A DNA stretch of 64,000 nucleotides from Pseudomonadales bacterium. GTDB taxonomy: Bacteria; Pseudomonadota; Gammaproteobacteria; Pseudomonadales; DT-91. The position numbers and the translations under genes are program-made. How positions within the stretch are numbered: the first letter of the stretch is position 1; every line of letters starts with the position of its first letter. The notes beneath the pieces are model-generated. The model was not told the DNA's origin, ran no database searches, and was given only the letters and a program-made list of their open reading frames with translations. Of the stretch, positions 1 to 8,246 are shown one piece after another. The stretch covers positions 107,826 to 171,825 of the forward strand of contig JABSRQ010000009.1 of the NCBI GenBank assembly GCA_013215055.1. The letters are read 5' to 3'.

Positions 1-790
1 GTTTTATCTGGCGTTGGCCTATAAGCCTTAACGCTTTATTCAGCACTGATTGCAACTGTGGCGCATCGTTACGCACACTCAACGACAGCGGCACCATTTC
101 AGGGGCGATATAATTGAGCTTCAAGCCAAATCGAGATTGATCCATAAGCAGGTAGTTATCGGATGATAAACCTAAATAGACATCCACCCGGCCGGTCCAC
201 AGCGCATCAAAGCCCGCACCTGCATTTTTACTGTAAATCACCGAAGTCTCTGGTGACAAGCCAGCAACAATATCGTTGCTAAGTTTCATATTGCGTATCA
301 CAGCAATACGCTTGCCATTGAGGTCTTCAAAGCCATCCAGGGTAAATTCACTGGGGTTGCGAGTGTAAGCAGCCAGGCGAGATTCATACAGCACCGCAGT
401 CGTTAGCAGATTACTGTTACGCGCCTGGGCCTCACTGGCCATCCATACCCCATCAACTTGACGGTTCTTTGCTGCCTGAACGGCTTTGCCCCAAGGCATG
501 AGATGTGAAGTGATACGAATGCCCAATAAAGCTTCTAATTGCTTGGTGATATCGATTAAGGAACCTTGATGCACACCACCTTCATCTTTGTAGATAAAAG
601 GGGCTCCCTGATCACTGAAACTAAGCGATATATTGTCATGCTGGCTTAACCAGCGTTGCTCTTCATCACTTAGTTTTAATGGCATAGCTTCTTTAGCAGA
701 GGCAAGAGAGGTCAATAGAAAACAGCCTATGACAATAAAAGCCCATAGCTGCCTGCGTTGAAAACGATGTGAGCATAAAGTATTAAGCAC
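1..790 (-). CDS. Periplasmic solute-binding domain protein (SBP_bac_3), 3' end beyond window
   Basis: The minus-strand frame is open from position 790 to the window edge, giving about 263 residues. A GTG start at 790-788 is the best start because an in-frame stop lies about 30 nt upstream. The N-terminus has a signal-peptide-like hydrophobic stretch (WAFIVIGCFLLTSLASA). A periplasmic binding fold of the amino-acid-binding type follows, beginning LSDEEQRWLSQHDNISLSFS. This start closely resembles the repeats in the four-domain kinase at 9518, including the run FEDLNGKRIAVI and the DVYLGLSSDNYLL motif. The homologous kinase repeats have the same ending, so this is probably the sensor part of another EvgS/BvgS-like kinase, but the C-terminal part is not visible and a solitary binding protein is also possible. 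Confidence 0.8.
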   Translation of the reverse strand, partial: MLNTLCSHRFQRRQLWAFIVIGCFLLTSLASAKEAMPLKLSDEEQRWLSQHDNISLSFSDQGAPFIYKDEGGVHQGSLIDITKQLEALLGIRITSHLMPWGKAVQAAKNRQVDGVWMASEAQARNSNLLTTAVLYESRLAAYTRNPSEFTLDGFEDLNGKRIAVIRNMKLSNDIVAGLSPETSVIYSKNAGAGFDALWTGRVDVYLGLSSDNYLLMDQSRFGLKLNYIAPEMVPLSLSVRNDAPQLQSVLNKALRLIGQRQIK

Positions 791-1244
791 TAAACACTGA
801 CCATATAAGTAAAACCATTAGCAATGGAAGCAACGGCTTATTGAAGCGACTGGTTACGGTATTGCGCCTCCAAATAATAGTTCAACTACTGTGTATTAAG
901 CGAATTTTGGAAAAAATAAACAAGCCGAGAGGGCGCACCAGGTCTGGACTGCGATGGAAAATGGCCGGCATTAACAGCCGAACCCCCTATAATAATCACA
1001 TCGATATGTGAATCTATAGGTCTGATAATTACGGCGTATCTACGGGATTTTCATGCAATAAAATAGACTGTAAATACATAAATAAAACTGCCCTGGCGGC
1101 TATTGCCGGCCTCTATTGCGCCCTTGTTTTGTAGCCCCACAGCCATTCATCTCAGGCACATCACCCCCGCGTAAATTCGCTGCCGCACCTTCTCCTTACA
1201 ACCCCCTCACTACTGCAGTGTCTATTTAATAGTCAAATTAATTA
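791..1244. other. Intergenic stretch with a nested inverted repeat (986-1020)
   Basis: No credible ORF is seen between the leftward binding-domain gene and the rightward P450 promoter. At 986-1020 two inverted repeats share one centre. The outer arms are CCTATA/TATAGG and the inner arms TCACAT/ATGTGA, flanking CGAT. This could be a regulator site for the leftward gene or a cruciform. It is not a CRP site, because the half-sites point the other way. Confidence 0.5.
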
Positions 1245-1302
1245 TTGTACGCGCTAAAAAGTTTGTCTATAGTTGCAAATACCACTGCCGAACGTACGTT
1301 CG
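1245..1302 (+). promoter_or_regulatory. Predicted promoter plus palindromic operator for the first P450 gene
   Basis: A -35-like TTGTAC (1245-1250), a 17-nt spacer and a -10 TATAGT (1268-1273) are followed by the perfect 14-bp palindrome CGAACGTACGTTCG (1289-1302). The palindrome would sit just downstream of the transcription start, where a repressor would block initiation or elongation. A TetR regulator is encoded at 4410-4988, but its known-looking sites may instead be those at 8055-8133, so the partner of this operator is unassigned. Confidence 0.55.
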
Positions 1303-1352
1303 ATAGACGGCAATGGAGATAAAAATAAAACGTCAATTTTAAGGATTTGAAC

Positions 1353-2711
1353 ATGGCAAAAGCAGAGATCAATAAGGCATATTTAAGCCGCCCGGATAAC
1401 CACGATTTAGATCATATCGATGGCACCGACGGCATACCGTATTTTGGTGAAAGCTTAAAAAGCATCTGGGGCATGGAAGACCTGTTAAAAAGCCATGCCG
1501 AAAAATGGGGTAACGTCTCGCGGGTAAAAATCTTGCACCAACGTGGCATATTGGTTTTAGGTGTAGATAACTACCAGAAAATTTATTTAGATAAAGATAA
1601 AAACTTCTCCACCGAGATGGGCTTTGCCGAATCCCTGGGCCAGTTCTACAACGGCGGCATTCTGATGAAGGACTTTGCCGATCACAAATTCCTGCGCCGC
1701 ATGATGCAAGGTGCATTCAAAAATGCAGCCATGAAAAACTACGTGGCCATGATGAACCCGGTCATAGAAGCACATCTTGAAACGTGGGATAAAATCGACA
1801 ACTTTCAATTTTTCCCGGAAATCAAAAAAGCCTTATTAGAGGTGGGTGCCAAGGTCTTTATAGGTGTTGAACTTGGTGATGAAGCAGATCAAATTAATCA
1901 GGCATTCCAGGATATCAATGACGGTTTATTAGGCCAGGTCCGCAAAGAATGGCCAGGCACAAAATACGGTAAAGCCAAGAAGGCCGAACGTTATTTACAT
2001 GATTATTTCTCTCAAGAAATCGATAAACGCCGCCGCGGAGATGGCGTCGATATGTTATCGCTGATGTGCAGGGAAATAGATGATGACGGTAACTTTTTTG
2101 CCAAAGAGCTGATTATCCCACAGGCCTCATTTTTACTTTTCGCCGCACATGACACCACCACATCGGTGTTAAACCATATGACCTATTACACCGCGATGCA
2201 TCCGCAGTGGCAGGAAAAAATGCGTGAAGAGTGCCTGGCTTTAGGCAAAAATCAGATTGATTACGAAGATCTGGAAAAAATGAACGTGGTGGATAACGTC
2301 TTCCATGAAAGCCTGCGTTTACGCCCCTCGGTGGCCTTTGTTGCCCGCAGAACCATCAATGCCTGTGAGATTGACGGTGTACAAGTGCCTGCCGATACCA
2401 TGGTGTTTTTATCACCGATTATGAATCACCGCGACCCACAGTTCTGGAGCGATCCAGAAACCTTTGACCCCAACCGTTTTTTGCCAGAACGGGCCGAACA
2501 TAAAGGCCATTCATTCGCCTATCACCCCTTTGGTGGGGGTGCCCATAAATGCATAGGCATGCACTTTGCGGTGATGTTATCCAAAACCTTTATGCATCAG
2601 ATGTTAATCAAATACGATTACAGCTTGCCGACCAATTTCAAAACCCGTTTTGAATGGGTGCCATTACCCAAGCCAGCCAAGTTACCGATTAAGTGGCAAC
2701 GTCGCACATAA
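1353..2711 (+). CDS. Cytochrome P450
   Basis: This is a heme-thiolate monooxygenase of about 452 residues, soluble and presumably fed by separate redox partners that are not in the cluster. Seen are the I-helix motif AAHDTTT, the K-helix ESLR, and the heme-binding loop PFGGGAHKCIG with the proximal Cys. The ATG at 1353 is preferred over the in-frame TTG at 1347 because AAGGA at 1341-1345 is spaced correctly for it. Overall style (FGGGAHKCIGMHFA) resembles CYP51/CYP120-like bacterial P450s that act on sterol-, retinoid- or terpenoid-like lipids, but the substrate cannot be read from sequence. It has its own promoter with an operator and its own terminator (2731-2767). A paralogue lies at 6106-7491 in the opposite orientation. 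Confidence 0.93.
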   Translation: MAKAEINKAYLSRPDNHDLDHIDGTDGIPYFGESLKSIWGMEDLLKSHAEKWGNVSRVKILHQRGILVLGVDNYQKIYLDKDKNFSTEMGFAESLGQFYNGGILMKDFADHKFLRRMMQGAFKNAAMKNYVAMMNPVIEAHLETWDKIDNFQFFPEIKKALLEVGAKVFIGVELGDEADQINQAFQDINDGLLGQVRKEWPGTKYGKAKKAERYLHDYFSQEIDKRRRGDGVDMLSLMCREIDDDGNFFAKELIIPQASFLLFAAHDTTTSVLNHMTYYTAMHPQWQEKMREECLALGKNQIDYEDLEKMNVVDNVFHESLRLRPSVAFVARRTINACEIDGVQVPADTMVFLSPIMNHRDPQFWSDPETFDPNRFLPERAEHKGHSFAYHPFGGGAHKCIGMHFAVMLSKTFMHQMLIKYDYSLPTNFKTRFEWVPLPKPAKLPIKWQRRT

Positions 2712-2730
2712 GCCGACATTAATGATGCTC

Positions 2731-2767
2731 AAAGCCCTTGCCTCAATGCTGATGCTAGGGCTTTTTT
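2731..2767 (+). terminator. Intrinsic terminator after the first P450
   Basis: Arms AAAGCCCT (2731-2738) and AGGGCTTT (2757-2764) form an 8-bp stem with an 18-nt loop, and the T run continues to 2767. It separates the P450 transcript from the Rossmann gene at 2877. Confidence 0.75.
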
Positions 2768-2876
2768 AGAGCACTTCATTTTTGCAACACCCCGTTGTGT
2801 TTATGTTTATATCTGCAGTACATCCGTTAGCGTAAACTGACAATTAATTCTCCCCTTTTCGCGGCTTATAAACCTT

Positions 2877-3518
2877 ATGAAAATCACCCTATTTGGATCA
2901 ACCGGCGATTTAGGTCAGGCCTGTTTACAACAAAGCCTGGATGCAGGACATGATATTACCGTGTTAGTACGCGACCCGGCCAAGCTTGCCGATAACATCA
3001 AAAACCGCATTACCGTGATTAAAGGTGATGCACTGAATGTCGATGATGTTATGTCTGCACTGCCCGCAGGCACCGAGGCGATATTATTTGCGATTGGGGT
3101 GGATGAAAAAACCTCACCCGCCAATTTATGTACCGATGTCACTCGCCATATTCTGGCCGGCATGCGAGCAAACAACATCAAAAAATTAATCTGGTGTGGA
3201 GGTGGCAGCAACTTATTAGATGATGATGTCATCACCCTGGGTGCAAAGTTTGTACGTTTTTACGCAGCGACTTTTCTTAAACACCGCCATACAGACAAAG
3301 AACATCAACTTACATTGCTAGAAGAAAATAAGGATTTATGCTGGAGTGGTATTCGCCCCTTACAAATGCAACACGGCATAAAAAGAGCAAACTATCGCCT
3401 AGGTTTTAATGCCTTCAATGGTCTATCAAAAATAAGTTTTTCTGACTGCGCCCATGCGATGATACAGATGCTGAGCGATGATACCTGGATAGGAAAAGCG
3501 CCGATTATTCAGTATTAA
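2877..3518 (+). CDS. NAD(P)-binding Rossmann protein (NmrA-like/atypical SDR)
   Basis: The protein has 213 residues. The N-terminus carries the dinucleotide-binding glycine motif FGSTGDLGQ, followed by the short spacing to VLVRDP expected of NmrA-like/atypical short-chain dehydrogenases. No classical YxxxK catalytic pair is obvious, so it may be a reductase, an epimerase-like enzyme or a redox-sensing protein. There is only a weak ribosome site. It lies between a terminator and a convergent crotonase gene, so it is probably its own transcription unit, though its position suggests it belongs to the P450 catabolic cluster. Confidence 0.8.
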   Translation: MKITLFGSTGDLGQACLQQSLDAGHDITVLVRDPAKLADNIKNRITVIKGDALNVDDVMSALPAGTEAILFAIGVDEKTSPANLCTDVTRHILAGMRANNIKKLIWCGGGSNLLDDDVITLGAKFVRFYAATFLKHRHTDKEHQLTLLEENKDLCWSGIRPLQMQHGIKRANYRLGFNAFNGLSKISFSDCAHAMIQMLSDDTWIGKAPIIQY

Positions 3519-3610
3519 TTGTACATAATTACGCCGCAGGAAATACTTTCAACGATGCTATTACAATCTCAGACGATCAATATTCATCGCCTGACAGTGC
3601 ATACTTCGCT

Positions 3611-4384
3611 TTAATCGACGTGATTAATCAACTTCTTAAAATCAGGCTCACGTTTTTCCATAAACGCCATAATCGCTTCAATATTTTCTTCTGAACCTGC
3701 TTGTTGATGCATTAATTTATTTTCTATGTCCATCGCTTCTTGAATATGTGTACTGTGTGCCTGTTTTAAACATTGCTTGGTTGCCTGTAAGGCATTCACC
3801 GGCCATTGGGCAATCTCTGCGGCCGTGGCCATCGCCTTATTCATTAACTCATCTTCGGCCACACACGCGGTGGCGATGCCTAGATCTTCGGCCATCTCGG
3901 CGGTAATCCATTTGGCGGTATACATTAGCTCGGCCGCTTTTCTGGCGCCGATATTGGCTTGTAACATATAGCTGCTGGCAAATTCAGGCACTAATCCTAG
4001 GTTAACAAAGGGCATGCGCATTTTTAATGAAGGGGTTACATACACGACATCACAATGCAGCGCCATCGTTGCACCGCCACCTATAGCAATGCCATTAATT
4101 GCGGCGATAATCGGTTTATCGAACGCTATAAACGCGGCCACACAATCGTCATAGGCTTTACTGCCATCTTCAAATTTAGCGCTTAAATCCATACCTGAAC
4201 AAAAGTTGCCACCGGCACCTGCCAATACCACCACGTTTACCTGTGCATCTTCACGGGCGCTATTTAATGCGTTGGCCAAACCGTAAAAGGCCTCTTCATT
4301 AAGGGCATTCTTCTTTTTCGGGCGATTCATGATAATGGTTTTAATGCCATTTTCCTGGTTAATGTCTAAACATTCTGTCGTCAT
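3611..4384 (-). CDS. Enoyl-CoA hydratase/isomerase (crotonase) family protein
   Basis: The protein has 257 residues and the crotonase oxyanion-hole segments GGNFCSGMDL and AIGGGATMAL. In the second catalytic region the sequence reads NLGLVPEFASSY. It keeps the single Glu typical of delta3-delta2-enoyl-CoA isomerases and lacks the first Glu of true hydratases, so an isomerase-type role in acyl-CoA side-chain oxidation is the better guess. It is the last gene of a leftward run: SRPBCC, P450, luciferase-like oxidoreductase, TetR, then this gene, 25 bp after TetR. An AGAGAG ribosome site precedes the ATG. Confidence 0.88.
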   Translation of the reverse strand: MTTECLDINQENGIKTIIMNRPKKKNALNEEAFYGLANALNSAREDAQVNVVVLAGAGGNFCSGMDLSAKFEDGSKAYDDCVAAFIAFDKPIIAAINGIAIGGGATMALHCDVVYVTPSLKMRMPFVNLGLVPEFASSYMLQANIGARKAAELMYTAKWITAEMAEDLGIATACVAEDELMNKAMATAAEIAQWPVNALQATKQCLKQAHSTHIQEAMDIENKLMHQQAGSEENIEAIMAFMEKREPDFKKLINHVD

Positions 4385-4409
4385 AACGCTCTCTTTATAA
4401 AGGATACAT

Positions 4410-4988
4410 TTATTCGTCGATTAAGATGGCAGGCACCATCATTTTAATCAGGTATTGGCGGCGCTCATCGATAGGTTCCAGGCTAGATAATAAAATTTCC
4501 GATAGAAAGGTACGAAATACCCAGCGCATGATGTCGCGCGTATTCACATGGGCTTTAACAATGCCCTGGGCCTGCGCATCAAGCACAAAGGGCTCAACAA
4601 TCGGGTATAACTCATCTTCCAGGGTTTTGAAGTTGCTGACCATAATACTAATCGCCAGCGGTAAATCATCACCGAGGAATTGCTGAAAGCTTTCATCCGA
4701 CCTCACCATCTCCACCGATAAAATCACCCCTTCGGCCAAGAACTCACGAAACGACAGCTCCATGCTCACCAGTTCTTCAAACACGGTATGGGACATGCCT
4801 TTACCGTATTCGATAACAACGGCTTTGATAATGTCGTTTTTGGTTTTGAAATACCTATAGAAGGTTTGCCGCGTAAGCCCTAATTCGGCGACCAATTCAT
4901 CGATGCGGAACTTGCTTAAACCGACTTGATAAAGCTGAGTGGTAGCCGCCTCTAATATACGCTGGCGTGTGCGGGCCGATTTTGACAT
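4410..4988 (-). CDS. TetR/AcrR family transcriptional regulator
   Basis: The protein has 192 residues. The N-terminal TetR helix-turn-helix is clear (TRQRILEAA at the start, LGLTRQTFYRYFKTK as the recognition region), followed by an all-helical ligand-binding domain with no close match that I can name. It sits inside the catabolic run, 78 bp after the luciferase-like gene and 25 bp before the crotonase, so it is probably co-transcribed with the genes it controls. Candidate operators are the two 21-bp palindromes at 8055-8075 and 8113-8133 in the divergent SRPBCC/OYE promoter region, or the palindrome at 1289-1302. Which one it binds is inference. Confidence 0.92.
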   Translation of the reverse strand: MSKSARTRQRILEAATTQLYQVGLSKFRIDELVAELGLTRQTFYRYFKTKNDIIKAVVIEYGKGMSHTVFEELVSMELSFREFLAEGVILSVEMVRSDESFQQFLGDDLPLAISIMVSNFKTLEDELYPIVEPFVLDAQAQGIVKAHVNTRDIMRWVFRTFLSEILLSSLEPIDERRQYLIKMMVPAILIDE

Positions 4989-5066
4989 GGGGGTTCCGAT
5001 AAAAAACAGGGCATTAAAATCTGTGTATTAAGCCCCTGCAGTATACCGTTTTCAACACCCTATAAG

Positions 5067-6104
5067 CTAGCGGCCCTGGATTTGTTTGATATCGGCGATG
5101 ATGTTTTTCCACATATCATTTTCTGCAAAATAAGGGGCATAAATGCTTAAACGCGTGGCCAGATGGCCAAATTTATCCACCAGTTTTTGCGCAATCTGAT
5201 CGGGTTCGCCAATCACCGCAAACTGTTCAACAAACTCATCAGGAATAAGTGCTTCCATCTCGCTCATACGATTCTCTTTGGATAAACGATTCAGTTTAGG
5301 CTGTAAATCGCCATAACCTATAGCCAACATCGCAGGTTTATACGCAGGCGTTGAACCGTAAAAAGCCAATAAACTTCTAACGCTGTTATAGGCATGCTCA
5401 AAGTTTTTCTCGCAACTGCCGGTGATCACCATCGCGGCGATGGATAACATAAAATCATCGCCTGTAGACCCGCCTTTTTCGAAGCCAAGCTTAACATTCT
5501 CTACCACATGATCTTCGATATAAGCCATATTGTTAAACGGATGCACCATTAAACCATCGGCGACCTCACCGGCCATTTGACACATTTTAGGGCCAAATCC
5601 GCCGGTGATAATCGGTGGCAGGCCATACTCACAGGGGCCGGGATTAAACATAGGTCCCATCAATGTATGGCGATAATATTCACCCTTGAAATCTAGCCGT
5701 GAGCCGTTTTGAAAACAATCAAAAATGGCTTTAATCGCCTGAATTTGTTCACCCATACGTTTAGCCACAGGCGAGAATTCACAGCCAAAGCGTTTTTCAA
5801 TATGCGGTTTAATTTGCGAGCCCAAGCCTAAAATAAACTGGCCCTTGGAGAAGGTTTGTAGATCCAGCGCCTGATAAGCCAAATGCATGGGGTTACGTGG
5901 AAACGACACCGCAATCGATGTGGATATCGTGATATTAGGAGCATGCTCAGCGGCCAGGATCAGCGGGTAAAAGGGATCGTGTGACCCCTCCATCGTATAG
6001 AGGCCATCGTAACCGACTTGCGCCAGTTCTTTTACGCTCTCTACCGCATTATCCAAGGTGGCATAAAACGGCCCATCTACTTTAAAGGCTTTGCCATTGT
6101 TCAT
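5067..6104 (-). CDS. Luciferase-like (LLM class) F420/flavin-dependent oxidoreductase
   Basis: This is a 345-residue (beta/alpha)8 bacterial-luciferase-family protein. It resembles the actinobacterial group usually annotated as TIGR03617 F420-dependent oxidoreductases: the segments GYDGLYTMEGSHDPF, SIAVSFPRNP and PPIITGGFGPKM fit that fold. It starts 1 bp from the stop of the upstream P450, so the two are tightly coupled. Family members use F420 or FMN as hydride carrier. Most Gammaproteobacteria lack F420, so cofactor identity is an open point. It likely reduces or oxidises an intermediate of the pathway served by the two P450s. Confidence 0.85.
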   Translation of the reverse strand: MNNGKAFKVDGPFYATLDNAVESVKELAQVGYDGLYTMEGSHDPFYPLILAAEHAPNITISTSIAVSFPRNPMHLAYQALDLQTFSKGQFILGLGSQIKPHIEKRFGCEFSPVAKRMGEQIQAIKAIFDCFQNGSRLDFKGEYYRHTLMGPMFNPGPCEYGLPPIITGGFGPKMCQMAGEVADGLMVHPFNNMAYIEDHVVENVKLGFEKGGSTGDDFMLSIAAMVITGSCEKNFEHAYNSVRSLLAFYGSTPAYKPAMLAIGYGDLQPKLNRLSKENRMSEMEALIPDEFVEQFAVIGEPDQIAQKLVDKFGHLATRLSIYAPYFAENDMWKNIIADIKQIQGR

Positions 6105-6105
6105 A

Positions 6106-7491
6106 TCAAATTCTCTTTATTGTTAGCGGTAGATTGTCTACAGGTTTGGGCATAGGTACCACCTGCACCTTGGGGCTGTAATCACTGGGCGTACTAAAGC
6201 TGTATTGTGGCATAAACTGATGCAAAAAGACCTTAGCCTGCATAAACGCAAAGTGCATGCCTATGCATTTGTGTGCACCACCGCCAAAACCGATAAAGGC
6301 GAAAGAATGTTTTTTCTGCTCGCCGCGTTCATCACCCCAGCGGTCGGGGTCAAAGGTCAGTGGGTCCGTCCAGGTATCCGGATCACGCCCTGCCCATACC
6401 GGCGTATTATACAGCACGGTATTAGCCGGCACGGTAAACCCGCCAATGGTGGTCTGCGTTAAGGTTCTGCGCATATTAAACGGCACGGGCGGATGCAAGC
6501 GCAGGGTTTCTAACAGGCAATGTTCAACAAACTTTAAATCGGCCAGGTCCTCGTAATCGAGATTGTCTTTATCCAATGCCACAAAACAATCTCGCAAACG
6601 TTGTTGCAAATGATGATTTTCAGGCCTGGCTAAATACATAAATAGATTAGTCAGGGTTGAGGTGGTGGTATCATGAGCACCAAACAGTAAAAATGCCAAG
6701 TGCGGTAATAACACCTCGTCAGACCAATAATTACCGTCTTCATCACGTTCTTTCACCAGAATGCTCATCAAATCCAGGCCTTCATTTTGACGTTTTTCGG
6801 CAAATAAGGATTGTAAATAATCATAGAGAAAACGTTTTCCAGACATGCCTTTGGAAAATGCCAAACCCGGCACTTCCGCGCGAATAATCGCCATCAAGCC
6901 TTTTTCATTAATGTCTAAAAAAGCCTGGCTGAGTTTTTTGGCGGCGATGGGGTCATCGATGCCAAGAAAAATATCACAGGCCTGATTCAGCAGCAGGCCC
7001 TGAATTTCATCAAAGAAATGAAAGTTGGTTTTTTCTCCCCAGTCTTTAATACCGTCCTTTAAGGTGGGGTTCATGATCTCCAGATAGCCATGCATGGCCT
7101 GGGTTTTAAAGACATTTTGAAAGATGCGTCTATGGGCTTTATGCACATCAAAATCAATCAGCGCTAAACCACCCCCATAAAAACGCCCCAGGGTTTCTTG
7201 ATAACCCATCTCAGATGACATGTTTTTGTCTTTATCCAGATAGATTTTTTGCAGATCATCCGGATGTGTTACCAGCAAACCTAACTGAATGCCCATTTTT
7301 AAGCGTGAGACATGGCCGTATTGTTCTACATGACGATTAACCAGGGCATTAAAATCCCTGATCAACGGAATCACTTCGCCCAATAAAGGCCAGCCCTTAG
7401 TGCCTGGAATATGGCTTAAGTCTTTATTATCCAATTGCTGCTTATAGCTGTTATTGGCTTCAGTACTTTTGACTTCAACATGGGGCATCAT
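6106..7491 (-). CDS. Cytochrome P450 (second copy)
   Basis: The protein has 461 residues and shares architecture and many motifs with the P450 at 1353. It has the I-helix GAHDTTTS, the K-helix ETLRLHPP and the heme loop GFGGGAHKCIG with the Cys ligand. It follows the SRPBCC gene by 19 bp and abuts the luciferase-like gene, so it belongs to the leftward operon. The two P450s diverge across their length, which suggests different positions of attack or different substrates rather than a recent duplication. Confidence 0.93.
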   Translation of the reverse strand: MMPHVEVKSTEANNSYKQQLDNKDLSHIPGTKGWPLLGEVIPLIRDFNALVNRHVEQYGHVSRLKMGIQLGLLVTHPDDLQKIYLDKDKNMSSEMGYQETLGRFYGGGLALIDFDVHKAHRRIFQNVFKTQAMHGYLEIMNPTLKDGIKDWGEKTNFHFFDEIQGLLLNQACDIFLGIDDPIAAKKLSQAFLDINEKGLMAIIRAEVPGLAFSKGMSGKRFLYDYLQSLFAEKRQNEGLDLMSILVKERDEDGNYWSDEVLLPHLAFLLFGAHDTTTSTLTNLFMYLARPENHHLQQRLRDCFVALDKDNLDYEDLADLKFVEHCLLETLRLHPPVPFNMRRTLTQTTIGGFTVPANTVLYNTPVWAGRDPDTWTDPLTFDPDRWGDERGEQKKHSFAFIGFGGGAHKCIGMHFAFMQAKVFLHQFMPQYSFSTPSDYSPKVQVVPMPKPVDNLPLTIKRI

Positions 7492-7510
7492 TTATTCTCA
7501 CATCGATAAA

Positions 7511-8038
7511 TTAAGACACTACCGGGCTTGCAGGCTTGGGCTGGTAATCACCCTCGGCCAGGGTTTTTAATTTTTTTAAAAAAGAGCCTAAGAAAAACTT
7601 CATCATCGGTTTAAACAAAGCAAAGAAAAACTTCGCCACGGCATTTGATGGCCAGAATGCGGCATACCAATGCAGGCGCACCTTGTTATCGGCCAGTTTT
7701 TCTAAAACATAGTCTTCACCAAAGGCATTCATATTGGGCATTGATGACTCGGTAAAAAAGAACGCCATACGTTTATTCTTTTCCCAAACAATAAACTCTT
7801 CAATGCCCGCAATGCCTCCGGCCATCTCTACCGAGCGGGTTGTTCCCACGCCAAACGGTTTAGGTGAAGTCCACGTGACCTTCTCCAGACTGGAACCCCA
7901 CATCGTCCAGGCCTTTTCATCTTCAAAGATGGCAAACAGATGTTCTGCAGGGCAATCAATATCGATGGTATTTAACACTAATACCGGCGCATTGCGGATT
8001 TCGTTAATGGTTTTGTGCTGACAGGGAGTAACCTTCAT
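7511..8038 (-). CDS. SRPBCC (START-like) family protein
   Basis: This 175-residue protein is predicted to form the helix-grip fold that binds hydrophobic ligands. The pattern VLNTIDIDCPAEHLFAIFED near the N-terminus and the later HWYAAFWP strand are typical of polyketide cyclase/dehydrase-like SRPBCC proteins. It is first in the leftward five-gene operon, immediately downstream of the palindromic site at 8055-8075. A likely job is binding or transfer of the lipid substrate, but an enzymatic role cannot be excluded. Confidence 0.82.
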   Translation of the reverse strand: MKVTPCQHKTINEIRNAPVLVLNTIDIDCPAEHLFAIFEDEKAWTMWGSSLEKVTWTSPKPFGVGTTRSVEMAGGIAGIEEFIVWEKNKRMAFFFTESSMPNMNAFGEDYVLEKLADNKVRLHWYAAFWPSNAVAKFFFALFKPMMKFFLGSFLKKLKTLAEGDYQPKPASPVVS

Positions 8039-8054
8039 GACGACCTCGATTTTG

Positions 8055-8133
8055 TTACATTTATATTATGTGTAACAATTTAATGGCAAATCCCGCCCGG
8101 GTCAACATAAAGTTACATATGTATAATATGTAA
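8055..8133. promoter_or_regulatory. Two 21-bp palindromic operator-like sites in a divergent promoter
   Basis: Site 1 (8055-8075) reads TTACAT-N9-GTGTAA and site 2 (8113-8133) reads TTACAT-N9-ATGTAA. Both have the same length and half-sites, with centres 58 bp apart. They lie between the divergent SRPBCC gene (starts 8038) and OYE gene (starts 8247). This is the arrangement expected for a TetR-type repressor controlling both transcripts. The TetR protein at 4410-4988 is the obvious candidate. Confidence 0.65.
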
Positions 8134-8246
8134 TTTTTACGGTGTATCTCCAATCAATAAGCATTTACCAATGCGGTTAACAACAACACATTCTTTTAAG
8201 GTAAACTCAGCAGCTATTCACATTCACCCGATTTATAGGCAAATTT

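Noticed and set aside
996..1011. Possible CRP site
   Set aside because: The arms are TCACAT...ATGTGA, the reverse order of the TGTGA-N6-TCACA consensus, and the spacing is wrong.
6205..6556. Two plus-strand ORFs antisense to the second P450
   Set aside because: Both are shadows of the conserved P450 heme region, with no ribosome site.
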